DNA of 64,000 nucleotides from assembly GCA_003427395.1 (NCBI GenBank), contig BFEA01000453.1:715334-779333 (forward strand), written 5' to 3'. Below, piece by piece: positions 21,926-34,562 of the stretch (position 1 is its first letter; the number at the start of each line of letters is the position of its first letter). Position numbers and translations under genes: made by a program. Source of the stretch: Chara braunii. Its lineage: Eukaryota > Streptophyta > Charophyceae > Charales > Characeae. Under the pieces are notes generated by a model. It had not been told where the DNA came from and did no database searches. It saw nothing but the letters and a program-made list of their open reading frames with translations.

Positions 21926-21963
21926 CCCAAAAAGGAAATATTTTCAGAATTTTCCTTTTTGGG
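21926..21963. other. Strong short hairpin
   Basis: CCCAAAAAGGAAAT and its inverse ATTTTCCTTTTTGGG flank an 8-10 base loop. The function is unknown. Confidence 0.75.
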
Positions 21964-23150
21964 TAACCGGTGCCGACTCCAAAGCACCATTTCCCGGCGG
22001 CAGTGGGTCCCCTACGTTTCATCGTTTCCATTGGCGTTGGGCAGTCGGCTGGAAGTTGCGACTTCCGAAACCGTTTGCCGCCGTCCTGTGGGGTTATGCC
22101 AAGCCCGCTGCTAACACAAGTCTGTAAATACTTTTGCCATAATGAATTTGGCCAAGACGTGGTCGGGCGAACTCGTGTCCACACCGCTATACTTCGATGC
22201 TTTTATCTTACGAATCAAGTTGCATTTGGGTCTCTTCATCGCTAGCGTATTAGCTTTATTTGCTATCTTTTACCCACCTCTCTCCTCCCTTCTTTCGTCT
22301 TCTTCTTCTTCTTCCTCCTTTCTCTCACTGACTCTCTATCATTGCACATGATGTTCAATTCTTTCCCACCATCTTTTGGTGTGGCCTGACTGGTTTCCTT
22401 GCGTGAATGAGATGCATGACAATTGACGAGTCACTGATTAAGTTGCTTGTTCTTATTGTAGTTGTATAATCAACAAGCATGGTAGGCCAACCTGTGCCTC
22501 TGCCCGTTACCTGGACGGTACCAGCCCACAGAACATTCTATGCAGGACCAATTTTTATGAATTAGTCAGGCGCAGAGGCTGGCTGGCTGTCTAGTCGAGA
22601 ATATATAAAGCAAGGTAGTCTAGTCAAAGAAACTGTTTGGTGCTGCTACCCTGCCTCGACACACTACAGAAGGTCCCAGATGCGCTCCTCAGTCGGCCAA
22701 GAGCAGACTCGTATGCATGCGCTGACTTACAGCCGCAGTGACCTAACTATGGTGGTACGAGAGCATCATCCCCTGGAAGGGCAAGAAGCCAGTTGGGCCC
22801 CATGGTTCAGCAGCAAAGAGTCGCAAAGAGTATTGGTGGGTAGCAAAGAGTATTGGACATTGTGCGTGAGGTGATCTCTGGTTGTCGACTCCTCAACGCA
22901 GGTGATACCATGTAGACTACGGAACTATAACAATAGTTGTGGAAGGTTTCAACGTGCCGCTTGAACATGGTCCCAGCCTCGTGAAGAAACCTACTCCGAA
23001 AAACGTCACGGCCAGCAAGCGGACGGGAAAATTCATTAATGGCCATCGCAGTGTTTCGAGCCACCGAAACTCGCATCGCAGCCGATGCATGGCCGTGTAC
23101 CGGTGCTTCGAACTTCCCAGTGCATTCGATCCTCCATTTGCCTAGGTGGA
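21964..23150. other. Unrecognised intergenic stretch
   Basis: No gene recognised. A (TCT)n-like tract occurs at about 22290-22325. Confidence 0.5.
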
Positions 23151-23159
23151 TTCTCCTGT

Positions 23160-23262
23160 GTGCCAAACTTTGCTAAAACACCAGTGTTGCGCTCTTTCTT
23201 TTCTTTTGGCTGGCAGCGCCGGCCATTTTGGTTGGTGGCTCCGAGCCTCTGAACTTCTGAGA
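23160..23262. repeat. Dispersed repeat, copy 1
   Basis: CCAAACTTTGCTAAAACACC, TTTCTTTTGGCTGGCAGCGC and CCATTTTGG correspond in order to the block at 24190-24271. About 80 percent similarity by eye. Confidence 0.6.
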
Positions 23263-23953
23263 ATGACTCATTTTCAAGTCTCAAGTGCGCCTGGCCGGTG
23301 TACTGGCATTTTCAAGGCTGGAGAGCGGTGAGAGCCAGGTTGATTCTATTCTACTCTGATCTGTGTGAGTACTCTCAACGAGTGCTTCGAGGCAGTTGAT
23401 TGATGTGTGTCAGTTCGAGTTGTTCTCGGCAGCTCCCGGTATGGGTGATATAAGGTACTAGGGGTCATACAAGCAGGGACAAAAAATTGCATTCTCTTCC
23501 CGCCCACATTTCTTTTCGCCAAAAAAGACCCCTATTGTTTTACTTTTTTTGTAGTTTTCTGAAAAGATCAGCACTAAATCTACCTTTCAGGTTTTTCCCC
23601 AATCTTTTCTGTCCATTGTTTTGAGCATGGAGGATTGCCATGCTCGCCGCATTCAACTTTTTGAGAATGCCCTTTGATCACTCGTACCAAAGCCTACCAA
23701 CCTACTCACCAAAGTACACATGTTTTTCAATGAGGGGGATAATGGTGGCTTACAACACCCTGGTACCATGCAAAACCGATCAGACGTAGCAAGAACTCTG
23801 GAATCACGACTGTACTCACAATTTACACATACGCTCACCCCTGACGCATTAGGTACAAGATAGCAGCTGACTACTAAAACTAGTCAACTATAAAACAGAT
23901 GGGCTGTCGAAGCCTGACAAAGAGCTCCACTAGCAGTCGAAATACTTTCCGTT

Positions 23954-24121
23954 TAAACCACCTGTACCTTTCCCATATATCGCCCACGGGCAGTTTCGAA
24001 GGCCTGAAACGAAAAAACAGGCCGCCGATGAAATTTATCAACCGTGGTCCTTCCCCAGTCGGCTTCCAAATACACAGGCACGACTTCTATTTTCAAATGG
24101 GGAAAAGGTACTGGTGGTTTA
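23954..24121. mobile_element. P2-family inverted-repeat element, 168 bp
   Basis: TAAACCACCTGTACCTTTCC at the left and GGAAAAGGTACTGGTGGTTTA at the right are inverse over about 20 bases with minor differences. The right end is followed at once by another half-end (GCCACCAGTGC). There is no coding capacity. Confidence 0.7.
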
Positions 24122-24189
24122 GCCACCAGTGCATCCGAGGCAAAGTTCACGAGCATAGGCAAAATTCACGAGCCTTGAACCCCCCTGTG

Positions 24190-24271
24190 CGCCAAGTTTT
24201 GTCGAAATACCATGGCGCTTTCACTTTCTTTTGGTTGGCGCCGACAACCATTTTGGTCTGGTAGCACTCTG
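24190..24271. repeat. Dispersed repeat, copy 2
   Basis: CCAAGTTTTGTCGAAATACC, TTTCTTTTGGTTGGCGCCGA and CCATTTTGG are the counterpart of 23160-23262. Confidence 0.6.
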
Positions 24272-24464
24272 TAACCGTGTGAACACGCCAAACGCGCGTT
24301 TGCGTTCGAATGTGCACGTTCAAACGGTCGGGGGGCGTGTTCAACTGCATTCAATCGTGCTACGTGCCACATGGCGCAAACTTTTTGAACGCTGCCCGCC
24401 CATCCTTGTGCGCGCACGGGGGACTACGGGTGGGGCACTGTTTCTTCGAAATATACATTCCCTA

Positions 24465-24791
24465 TAATTCCATGTTCTGGCGGTAGATTCATTCAATTTT
24501 GCTCATCCTATCGATGTAAGTAGCCTGCCGCCACCTCCCCGAGGTTGGAGACTTACCTGCTCTCTACTCTCTCTCACAAACACACACACACAAACAACCA
24601 CAAATATATATATATATATACACATACATATACATATGTATATATATATATATATATATATGGGACTCAGCTGCTCTCTTCTCTGTCATTGGCAGTGTAT
24701 ATTTCCACATTCTAGCGATAGATTCGTTTGATTTTGCTCATCAAATCGATGGTAGTACCATGAGGTGAGCTGCGCGGTTGGAGACTTAGCT

Positions 24792-24830
<39 letters not shown>

Positions 24831-25009
24831 CGCACACACACACACATGCACACACACACAGACACACACACACACTATTTGACACAAACACACAAAAAAA
24901 GAGTATGGCAGTGTATATTTCCACGTTCTAGCGTTAGATTCATTCGATTTTGCTGATCAAATCCATGGTAGTACCACGAGGTGAACCGCGTGGTTGGATA
25001 CTTAGCTGT

Positions 25010-25062
<53 letters not shown>
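24465..25062. repeat. Large tandem array, about 210-bp units with embedded microsatellites
   Basis: CCACATTCTAGCGATAGATT (24706), CCACGTTCTAGCGTTAGATT (24921) and CCATGTTCTGGCGGTAGATT (24471) each precede ATTTTGCT, a GGTTGGA(G/T)ACTTA motif, TCTCTCT runs and CACACA runs. A (TA)n block lies at 24604-24661. The units carry the compound microsatellite with them. Confidence 0.85.
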
Positions 25063-25099
25063 GGCCCCCAGCCCATCCCCCTGCGCCAAAACCCATCTG

Positions 25100-25215
25100 C
25101 GCAAACGCGTCAAATGCGTTTACCCGCGTCAAATGCGTTTACCCGCGTTCAGTGAACGCACGTTCACCGCGTTCAAAACCTGAGCGAGAAACGCGCGTTC
25201 AATGAACGCGCGGTA
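25100..25215. repeat. CGCGTTCA/TGAACGCG short inverted repeats
   Basis: GCGTCAAATGCGTTTACCC is duplicated at 25106/25126, followed by several TGAACGC / GCGTTCA inversions. This can form multiple small hairpins. Confidence 0.7.
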
Positions 25216-25290
25216 ACACAGTGGTAGCACTATTCATCCTACCAGCACTATTCATCCGAACTTCTCAAACCGATCCTACTGGTGGTGGGT

Positions 25291-25423
25291 TAAACCACCA
25301 CAACCTTCACGTTTTTAGGCCGCTAACGTGGTGCTGGAATCGGTCCGCCGCGCAGGTCTATATTCATTTCCCTCAAGAGCTTCCCCAAAGGGGTCCTAAG
25401 ACCCCTTGGGGTACTGGTGGTTT
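25291..25423. mobile_element. P2-family inverted-repeat element, 133 bp
   Basis: The left end is TAAACCACCACAACC and the right end GGTACTGGTGGTTTA. The right end continues into AACCACCAG, so a 20-base perfect palindrome CTGGTGGTTTAAACCACCAG sits at 25414-25433. This is either a head-to-tail junction of two copies or a duplicated target. A second hairpin, AAGGGGTC-CTA-AGACCCCTT, lies just inside. Confidence 0.6.
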
Positions 25424-25592
25424 AAACCACCAGAACCCTCCAAACCAATCAATTTCTGGCTGCCATGCTCACCTGATCCGACTAGACACGGTGGCAACCG
25501 ACATACATAAAAGAAACGAGCCCCCGACCTATCACATACTTTCAAAACCCTATTCCAAAAACAAAAGTAACAAAAACGCCCATGTGAAAAGA

Positions 25593-25598
<6 letters not shown>

Positions 25599-25681
<83 letters not shown>
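25599..25681. repeat. Poly-A run of about 83 bases
   Basis: Uninterrupted A except at the edges. It could be the tail of a retroposed sequence, but no recognisable cDNA precedes it. The exact length is assembly-dependent. Confidence 0.9.
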
Positions 25682-25682
<1 letters not shown>

Positions 25683-25699
25683 ACAGAAGAACGCCGAAA

Positions 25700-27030
25700 A
25701 AGGCCCCGAGGAAGACAACAACACAAGAAACTGACTTCGGCTGGGTTGCACGGCATAAGTGTAGAGCTGCCATGAAAATTCATTTCTGAAAAAAAAAAAA
25801 CAAAGTTTTCACTGTCTGTGCAAAGGAACACTTCCCCACACTTGCCCTTGCCCCTCGCTCGAATACTCCGGATATGGACTTCAGGTACCTATCTACATTC
25901 AGCAACTAATTTATGGACCCAGACCATCCTATCTTGGAGGATCCCCCTCAGACAGCCTCTACTAGGATCCCCCTCAGTCATCCCCTACTGCAGGTTCCCC
26001 AACGACTTCCTCCACCAGAGTCTGTCTACTAACACCCCTCCTACCGGGATCCCTTAAGACAATCCCCTACTGTAACTGTCAGTGCAAAGGAACACTTCGC
26101 TTTGGGACTCGCTCCACTACTAAAGACACCTCATTCATACGGACTTTATTTGGACCAAATTCAGCCAGACTAATCGAATGTAACTAGACCAGTACCAGCT
26201 TCAGATACATTTAGAATGTTGTCAAGTGGAACGAGAACCTATCTTTTTTGGTATCTCGTGAGATGCACAGCGTCTAACACTTCAAGGCGGCACTTGGACC
26301 AGAGTTCATCCACCACGTCTACGGTGTATCTGCAGGGTTTTTTGCGTCCAGATCAATTCACACTTCATTGTGGCACTAGGAGAAAATTTCATCAAAGACA
26401 CCTTGGCTTGGCTGGATCTGGAGGGTTTCGTGTCCACATCCATTCACCAGAGTTCTTATCTGTGACCATGCTCTCTTTTTTTCTTTTTGTTTAACTGAGC
26501 TATATTCTCCTCTCAATTTCACCTGTTCACTATCTACCTACCACTGCTCCTAAGCCTATACATGGGACACATGTTGCGCCCCGCCCTAATCCGCTCTGGT
26601 CAGGAAGTAGGGTGGGACTACCGGTTGGGGGCAGCCGGCTAACGCAAAAACCGAGCATTTTGCCACAGTAGCTGCGTCTCCCATCTACTGCCAGGATGTG
26701 TGTCTTAAATCACCACTCCATTTCCAAGCCATTTTGCTTGAACACGGTCTATAAACCACCTCGACCTCTCCCCCTAATCGGCCCTGTGGTGGGTCTTACA
26801 CACATTTTGGAGGCCAAGCCCACTGAATAAATTTATCTACGCCGGGCACCATACATCCCAGCCCCGAAACATGTGGTAATCACTAACTCCGACTTCTCCC
26901 GACACTGGGAAGGGTAGTGACGGTTTCACGCACTGCAAGTTTTGCGGGTGTAAAGGTACCGTAGCAATCCCACTTTTGTGGGATCAAATATGCAACAAGA
27001 ACCTATACCTTTGCTTAGACCCCAAAAGCC
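25700..27030. other. Unrecognised intergenic stretch
   Basis: TGTGCAAAGGAACACTTCCC (25817) and AGTGCAAAGGAACACTTCGC (26082) are a short direct repeat, and GGATCCCCCTCAG is duplicated near 25939/25965. No gene recognised. Confidence 0.5.
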
Positions 27031-27031
27031 T

Positions 27032-27449
27032 ACAGCAGGAACACGACTGAGGGGCTGGCATCACCAGCCGAAAGAAGCCCCACGCCAGTTTGTTTGCTTT
27101 TTAGGTGCGCAGAGCATTCCGCGGGTTGCAAAAATGTCAGCGAACGGTACTACTGTCGGTGGTGATTTGAACCACACTGGTACATTCGACCCACACATCA
27201 GCTGCGGGTCCTCGACGTTCACGTGCCTACTTTCTCAACTACAGCAGGAACAGGACTGAGGGGCTGGCATCACCAGCTGAAAGAAGTCACACGCCAGTTT
27301 GTTTGCTTTTCAGGTACGCAGAGCATTCCGCGGGTTGCAAAAATGTCAGCGAATGGTACTGCTGTCGGTGGTGATTTGAACCACACCGGTATATTCAACC
27401 CACACATCAGCTGCAGGTCCTCCACGTTCACGTGCCTGCTTTCTCGACT
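27032..27449. repeat. Tandem duplication, two 209-bp units
   Basis: The unit runs from ACAGCAGGAACA through GGGGCTGGCATCACCAGC, CATTCCGCGGGTTGCAAAAA and GGTGGTGATTTGAACCACAC to ACGTTCACGTGCCT. Copies start at 27032 and 27241 and differ at roughly 5 percent of positions. One frame stays open across both because of their recent origin, but the frame content is not recognised. Confidence 0.9.
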
Positions 27450-27636
27450 CCAATTACCAGCAACATACATAACAACAATTATGTCAGAAAATGTCAATGT
27501 TGTTATTTGTTTCTTAAACTTCCTTTGATGGCTGGATGTTCTCCAAAGGTCCGAAAAGTTGGAGCACTTTGTACCACATCCATCAAGTGTACTTAAATTT
27601 GGCCCAACCGCCCAAGGCACTTGCAGAGCCCCGACT

Positions 27637-28027
27637 TAAAACACCAGTACCTCACTCAGCTATCGGCCGCGGGCCTTCCCGTATACGCACCACAGCCTCA
27701 GGGGGGTCGGGCAAGGGAAGGCCCCGTCGTAGCTGGTAAACGCATTACCTGGGCTTCGCGGCAATTGGACAACGGCTGGCAGTGACAGCCAAAACAATCC
27801 CTTCTTTTTCTTCCGTCTTTTTCTTTCTCTCTCCCTCTCCTCTCGAGTTCTTTCATTTCTTTTTTTGCAACTGGACGGATTGTCCCCTTCATTTCTTTTT
27901 TGCAACTGAACGGATTGTCCTTTCCTGCAAATTTGCACTTCGCGCTTGGGCAGGATTGTAATGCTATCAAGGCGCGCAGGGCGTTTCGAGCCGTGAAAAA
28001 CAGTGGCCTGGAAGTACTGGTGGTTTC
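27637..28027. mobile_element. Candidate longer P2-family element, about 390 bp
   Basis: The left end TAAAACACCAGTACCTC and right end GGAAGTACTGGTGGTTTCC are inverse with few mismatches. GCTATCGGCCGCGGGCC near the left end matches the interior of other P2 copies. The middle holds a duplicated TTTCATTTCTTTTTTGCAAC block (27850/27888). Confidence 0.5.
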
Positions 28028-28029
28028 CA

Positions 28030-30280
28030 CTTCGGACATTTCCACTTCCGAAGTCTCTTCCGTCTCTTGTTGCTTTCAAAGCATTGAGCCCTCGAGCTCA
28101 TTTATCCTCTCTCGACACCTTAACCCACCTCTCCTTCCTCCTCCTTCCAAAGCCATTGCCTGACCTAAAAGCTGCCCAACTGCATATGCAAATACCGACA
28201 AAATCCATGTGAGCTATTGAAGAATATGCAATCTTTTCCAGATCGATTAGTCTTAAACGGCTTGTACGCGGCCCAAGCCTTGCCAAACGTTTTCGTCGCC
28301 ACAAGCAAAACTCGGAGGGGCAGCAGGGCGTGGAACGCAATTGACAAGAACAATTGGTCGCCCCCTCCGAAGTGGTGCGGGCTTTTCATCCAGACACCTA
28401 CGGGCCAATGTGTGTGCTGTATGCTGATTGTTTAAAACGCTAGTACATGGCCCCAAGGTTGTAGAAAGCTTTTGTTGCCACCAGCAGAACTCGAAGGCGC
28501 CGCACTGCCAGGCGCACCATTAAAAAAAAAAAAAACGGCGTCCACCAAAGTGATGCGCGCTTCAAATGACACCCACGGGCCTATGTGTGGTGTAGTGGTG
28601 CTATAACGAACGTCAGGAAGTACAAATTATAGATATCATAGATGAAAGGAGTGAAATAAAGAATAGCTTATCAATATCACATTGGTACTGAAACTCCGGA
28701 AAGAAGAAAGAACATAATTTCCCAATATTTGGCACGAACGACCCCCCATCCACGAGCCCTTTTGTGGAAGGGCCCCCGCTCAAAATATCAAAGGGGTGTA
28801 CCGGTGATCACAGGCTGGGGACTGCCGAGAAACTCGTATCATCGGAGTCATTTGGCACATCATCATCTTGAGGTATTTAGAGAGTAAAATGTGTAGGCAC
28901 GAAGGTGGATATACGCTGACGACTGCCCCTTGGTGGAACGGCTGTCACTCGACAGATTGAAATGCACCGGTCATAACAGCCTGACGACTGGCAAGAGCTC
29001 GTACCATCAGAGTCATTCGGCGCACCATCAACTTAAGTCGCTTAAACCGACATGTAGGCGCAAACCTAGATACATGGTGGGAACGCGGACTATTCGACCA
29101 AACGAGAAATGTGTGGGTGTTGACAATCACCAGGGAATGGTGTAATACACGTGTTTATACATGCGCTGCGTCCCTCGATATGACTACGCGCCAGACATCC
29201 CTGCTTAAAAACGGTTCACAATTACCTGAGAACGTCAATAGACACTCTCCTTACACTTGTTCGCAATTAGCCTCTGATATGCTTGGGATGGCGATATAAT
29301 CCTAACTTCATGGCGGCAAAGTCCGTGATACGCTGGGCTGGGTTCAAGATTACACAGGGTCTATGTACAAACACTTCACTGATCGGGAATGAATGGGTCG
29401 TCGCCTTTGGAGACAAGTCCGTCGACTTCTGTGTAATCCCCCCTCAGCCGTTCAAAATGCACGATTGAAGGAATCGTTTTCCAAACGGCTGTGAGGTTGT
29501 CAGCTGGTAAGTGTGCTTGTTTCCAGTGCCAGCTGCCGAGTCTTCTGCCCTTTCCAACTACGCGTGTTATGCGGCAACTACAGGAATTTTACAAAATGAT
29601 TTAAAAAGGGTTATTGCTTATTCTACTTGTAGCCAATTAGGTTCTATGGTATTCGCTTGTGGTATCTCCAATTAGATGTCCTTTAAAAAGTGAAAACCAT
29701 CTATAGACTTCTTTAGTCTAGAGAAGGCAGAGGCCTCAGATGCCCGGCCTAATCACCGTATGAGTTTCTGCTCGACTACGACGACTAGATATGTGAGTAC
29801 TTCCATGTTACGACGGGCCATAAGGTTGCAGCCGTTCATGGAATAGGGTTTTTCTTCTTTTTTCCTTCCTTCTCGTTAGCAGGTACTGTCATTGAACTGG
29901 CAGTACCTACTGCATTTTCCGCACGCACCATCCCCCCCCCCCGGTCGAATGAATATGGATCTGAGGGCCAGCCCGGTTTGGGTACCACGTTAACCCCCCC
30001 ACCAACCAGCAGGTACTGCCTACCCCATTTTTCATACCACCCGGGTCGAATGAAGATGGGTACCGATTCTGCTGCCACGAATGATTATGGACCCGAGGAG
30101 CAGACCGATTCGGCTACCAAGTTAATGGCCGCACCGACCCGTGGGGAATGGTGATTGAACTTATCCAGAGTGGAACATCAGAGGTGCAGTAACCTCTTTT
30201 TTTTTCCTTTTTCCCATCTCTGACGACTTTGAGATATCATATTTGGACTGGCATTCAGAAATACTTTAAATCTATTTTCA
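28030..30280. other. Unrecognised intergenic stretch
   Basis: 28260-28400 and 28455-28590 are diverged copies of one block (GGCCCAAGCCTTGCCAAACG / GGCCCCAAGGTTGTAGAAAG, then TCGTCGCCACAAGCAAAACT / TTGTTGCCACCAGCAGAACT). 28800-29030 also holds a duplicated block. GCAGGTACTG / AGTACCTAC repeats occur at 29880-30020. No gene recognised. Confidence 0.5.
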
Positions 30281-30282
30281 TC

Positions 30283-30365
30283 GGGATTCGAACTGGGGTC
30301 AGTATTTCAGCAGTTCATGGCTGCACAAACTGAGATAAACCAGCTGGTTTTCAAGCACCTGGGTC
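30283..30365 (-). repeat. tRNA-derived SINE-like head
   Basis: On the minus strand, AGCTGGTTTATCTCAGTTTG carries an A box (TATCTCAGTTTG), and about 40 bases later CCCAGTTCGAATCCCG is an excellent pol III B box. There is no complete cloverleaf. This fits a tRNA-derived SINE with the body continuing toward 30230. Confidence 0.5.
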
Positions 30366-30369
30366 GTCT

Positions 30370-31275
30370 GTGATTTGCCGGTCCCCTTTTCCATTCTCAC
30401 TTTTGCCCGATCCCTTCTCTGCCCATCACCCAAAAGGGGTCCGTTCTACCTTGTGAAGGGTCTTTCTTAGTGGGATATAAACATCTTACTTATGGTGTCA
30501 TGGGTCATTTATTCACAAGGCCCACTCCTCGACAGAGAGTCCCCACAGAGGTTCTAACTGGGCCTTTTGTCTCGCGCCAACGCTAATCGATCGACTGTTC
30601 ATAAGAAGGATCTGATGCAAATGTCGAGAGTCGCATTCCAGTGGATAAAATCAACGTCTTGAAACGTGGGCAATAAGTATAAAGCCCCCCTGACAAACGG
30701 AAATGGCTTTGACCATGGGTAGCACAATAATTCAATACAGCAAGATTGGCCACAGAGAGAGAAACTGTTTTATGCGATCCGTCAATTCGCAGCCACAAAC
30801 TGTTTGATGCGATCCATCAATTCACAGCCACAAAAAATGGACTTGTATCCATTGTGCTCATGCATAAAACAGCTGTGTCTAGGTACCTTATTGACACGTA
30901 CAACTTTTTCTGTTAATATCCTATCCCATTATGCAGCATCAGCCGCGGGCGTAACGTCTATGGTCCGTCGCTCGCCGGATTCGGGTCCAAGTTTGGGTGA
31001 GGGCCGGCAGATGCAGGCAACCGAGGGTGTGAGACCATGCAGAGGGGCACGGAACTTATGACATTCCTGATGGAGACCCCTATACATCACTTGCAAAACA
31101 ATTTCCTGGCTCTGCAAGACGATCCGAAGAGAATTTCATATGCCCGCTTCACACGAAAGAGCCCTTGATATTGAACCACACATACTTGTGCCGCCCCTTC
31201 CCTTGCCGAGCCTGGAAATCTCTCTGCTAATCTATTCGCTACTTATGACTTGTGGCACCCACCACATCGTCACCA
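30370..31275. other. Unrecognised intergenic stretch
   Basis: ACTGTTT(T/G)ATGCGATCC with TCAATTC(G/A)CAGCCACAAA is a 33-bp tandem duplicate at about 30764-30835. Nothing else recognised. Confidence 0.5.
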
Positions 31276-31277
31276 AA

Positions 31278-31648
31278 CGCCGGGCTTTTCCATCTTGCTG
31301 TGAGAAGGGCAGAGAGCGATGCAAATTGGACACATCACACAACAACGTGATTCATCTTGGTGATACTGTGCTCGGACGTTCAGTCAGTGGTCACCCACAT
31401 CATCACCGAGCGGGCTTTCCATCTTGCTGTGAGAAGAACAAGGGAAAAGGGGGACAGAGGGTGAAGCAAGTTTGACACAGGTCACACGACAACGCCATTC
31501 GCCTTGCTGCTACTAGAAGAGTCTGGCTCCTCATGCTCAGATGTTCAATGGTCACCCACATCATCACCAAGCGTCGGGCTTTCCATCTTGCTGTGAGGAG
31601 AACAACGGAAAAGGGGGCCAGAGAGTGAAGCAAATTTAACACACATCA
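31278..31648. repeat. Degenerate tandem repeat, three units of 130-160 bp
   Basis: CGGGCTTTTCCATCTTGCTG, CGGGCTTTCCATCTTGCTGT (31412) and CGGGCTTTCCATCTTGCTGT (31574) are each followed by GAGAAG/GAGGAG, a purine-rich stretch, a GA(C/T)ACA..TCACAC motif and, after a spacer, GGTCACCCACATCATCACC. Confidence 0.8.
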
Positions 31649-31765
31649 CACGGTCTTCACCCAAATTAAACGCACCGGTCATTATGGCTCCATCTATACT
31701 GAAAGTTTCCCCAAATACATACGGCTATAATGTCCGGGCGTTCTATTCTGGTGACGACGGTAGCA
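31649..31765. mobile_element. P1-family hairpin element, diverged
   Basis: CGGTCTTCACCCAAATTAAA at the left is inverted by TTCTATTCTGGTGACGACGG at the right. CGGTCATTATGGCT pairs with GGCTATAATGTCCGG inside. Confidence 0.7.
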
Positions 31766-31769
31766 GAGT

Positions 31770-33060
31770 CTAACTTCTTGTGCTCAGATGTCACGTGGTT
31801 TTGGCCACTTGAGACTTCACAACTTGGCAGCACCTTCTGCTGGGGGCTCAAACTTATCTGTTGCCATTGCGATGCAACCGACAGGTCAACTTTTACACAG
31901 ATGACCGATATTCAATTCGGAGGACCGATGTCATTGGGTTCATACTCGTCACTCGATATGAAAAGGCTCCCTAAAGGATAACTCAAGGTCGATAATGACA
32001 CCCATGAGCAGCATTGCCGAAAGCCCAAAAAGGCTTGTGGTACCCATCCGGCCTGGTTGCACCAGAGAGACCGTACCCATTGCAAGGGACAAAAAAGCGC
32101 ATCACAAAAATGTGGCAGATATTACAGTTCGAACTACGCCGGTCCCTTACACGTAGAATTGTTGTAGATGCATATTTGTGGAAACGAAGAAGACACAACA
32201 GAGCCGCAAAGAAGAGCGCCGCGCTGACCCGTGACCGCAAAGAATTGGGAAGCGCTAGAGACCCAAGTTAGAAATGCCGTAGACATTCTGCTTTCTACAG
32301 TCTCCTCCAATTGATATGAGAGTCAGTTGGAAAGACATGGTCAAAGCTCAACCGGGACCACAAGCAGAACACAGCCATCATAACCAAAAAAAAAAAAACA
32401 ATGTGGGAGAAACGCGTAATCCATCTGTCACTGGTGTCACGACAACCCTGCTCATTGTGGTCGAGAAAGATAAACACATAGACAGACACGCATGGCTCTC
32501 ACATGCAACGTTCATATCATAGGATGAAACGTGCAAGAGATTGGCGAACAGCCTGTCAATGATAGGACGGTCATCATACCAACCGTGGACCAGAGCGAGG
32601 GAGGTATGATTATCAGACATAAAAAGGGAACCTGGCTAACAAGCAGGCAACACCACGGATGGCGAGTGTAGTGAATATGACAATAACTCGGTCACGAGAA
32701 TGCACAATGAATGACGACTACACTATCCATTGCCAACAACTGAAAGGTGTGTGGTCATTCATATCGACAAACATTACAGTGATAAATCATGATGAATAAA
32801 AGCGGGAAGAAGGATAAAACAGCAATGATGAAGATCAGAAGCAGGGTAATGATATCAAGCACTCAGCGATGAATCATGATTGATTACGCCGGTCGAAGAT
32901 AGGTATTTAGTACGATGCTCGAATAGCAACGGCCATCCTCCGCCATCCCGTTTATCAAAGACCTGCCCGACAACCCTCTCCCCAAACACACGCGCATGCG
33001 TTTGCGTGGCCTGTTTCCACAATTTTTGTTTCGTTTCTCATCCTGATTATCCAGGAGGAA
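31770..33060. other. Unrecognised intergenic stretch
   Basis: No gene recognised on either strand. Confidence 0.5.
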
Positions 33061-33620
33061 TTTCTCTCCTTCCACTTCATCTTCGTCCACCCTCCTCAGA
33101 CTCCTTGCCCGTACACATTTCCCCCACGTGCACGAGGGACCCATGCCCTTCCGATTGCTCCTATTCCACCCCCTTCATCTCGTTATTTCCAATTATTTGA
33201 CCCTTCCACCTTAATTCTTATTCCCCCAGAATTGCCCCCTTCCACTTCATCTTCTTCCTCCCTCGTACCTTCCCTTCCCCCCTTCTTCTCTGCTGTTCCG
33301 CATACTTCCTCGCAAGTCTGCCTGGCCTTTGTCCTCGCCTTCCACTTGGTCTTCTTCCCCATTCCCCAGACTCCTCCCATATACACTCCCTCTCCTTCCA
33401 ACTCTGGCCGCTTTCTTCCTGTTCCATCTTTCTCCTCGCTTCCTCCTGGCATTGCTCCTCGACCTTCCATTTCATCTTCTTTCTCCTTCCCTCAACTCCT
33501 TCCCTTCCTCGTGTTCTCCTTGCTTCCGCCTCGCATTTCCCCTCACCACACTCCTCCTGCTCCATCATCCTTTCTCTATTATTGGCAGGTCGATCTCCTC
33601 TTCCCTTCCTTCTCTGTGTT
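33060..33620. repeat. Pyrimidine-rich degenerate tandem repeat
   Basis: TTCCACTTCATCTTC(G/T)TCC recurs at about 33077 and 33240, with diverged forms TTCCACTTGGTCTTCTTCCC (33341) and TTCCATTTCATCTTCTTTC (33466). They are spaced about 100-160 bases apart in a strand that is mostly C and T. The 116-163 codon frames on both strands reflect this composition. Confidence 0.75.
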
Positions 33621-34562
33621 CATTTCCACAGATATACGGCAGCCGATACTTCAGCCGTCCAACCTGGTTGTCCCAGACGGACTGGTGCCCTGTCGAGGAA
33701 TCAGAACAACTCAGAATTCATAGGTCAGGACCAGAATGCTCATCTTGCACGAGAAATTGGGACATCAGCATCACTTGAGCGTCGAAAGTCAAAAACCAAA
33801 TGGGCCCCAAGTGACATCTTGTTCCCGGAAAACAGGTGTGTGTGAGATCCAAGGGGTTGCATACGTCACAGTGGCCATTTGGGAGATATCAAACGAATTC
33901 CGAATCCAAGCCTGCATCCAACCAACAGAGTTCGACCTCCTTGGCAGGAGTGCAAGTGAAAACGGCAAGCGGGCACGAGGTGGGGGGGGGGAGGGGGCAG
34001 GGGGCGGTGAGGAAGTAAAAGTGGTTTATCATGGTTGTTGAGTGTACCGCTCGAATCTTTGATGCTTCTTCCTGATTCTTTGCCCTTCATGTTAAATTTA
34101 CACGCGGCTTGTCGTTTACATTCCATCCCTTCCTGTATGATTTGCCTTCATTCCTCCTCACAATGAGTGCGGAGGGCAATAGAAGCCTACCTTGACCACC
34201 ATTGCACACATCACCCTCAACAGCCTCCCTCCTCTTCCACTTCCATTTGAAATTCTGTCCTCCTGTTGACGTCAGCTCTTTGTCATCAGGATTCACAACC
34301 CTTTCCACGTCGTCAACATCACCGTCCTCCCAGACCCCCATTCTGTCACCGGCACTACATCCACTTCCTCATCCCTAACCCCCATAATTTTATTTCATAC
34401 ACCACCCCAAACCATTCGATCTACCTCCTTTTTCCCTCACCATACAAGTAGCCATAGCGATGGATATCTACTGTCCCTATCCTCCCACCCACCCCCATCA
34501 AGAGTCGCCCTCACATGCTGCTCATTGTCATTTTTGTATCTCACTTCACTCCTGCTCCCTCC

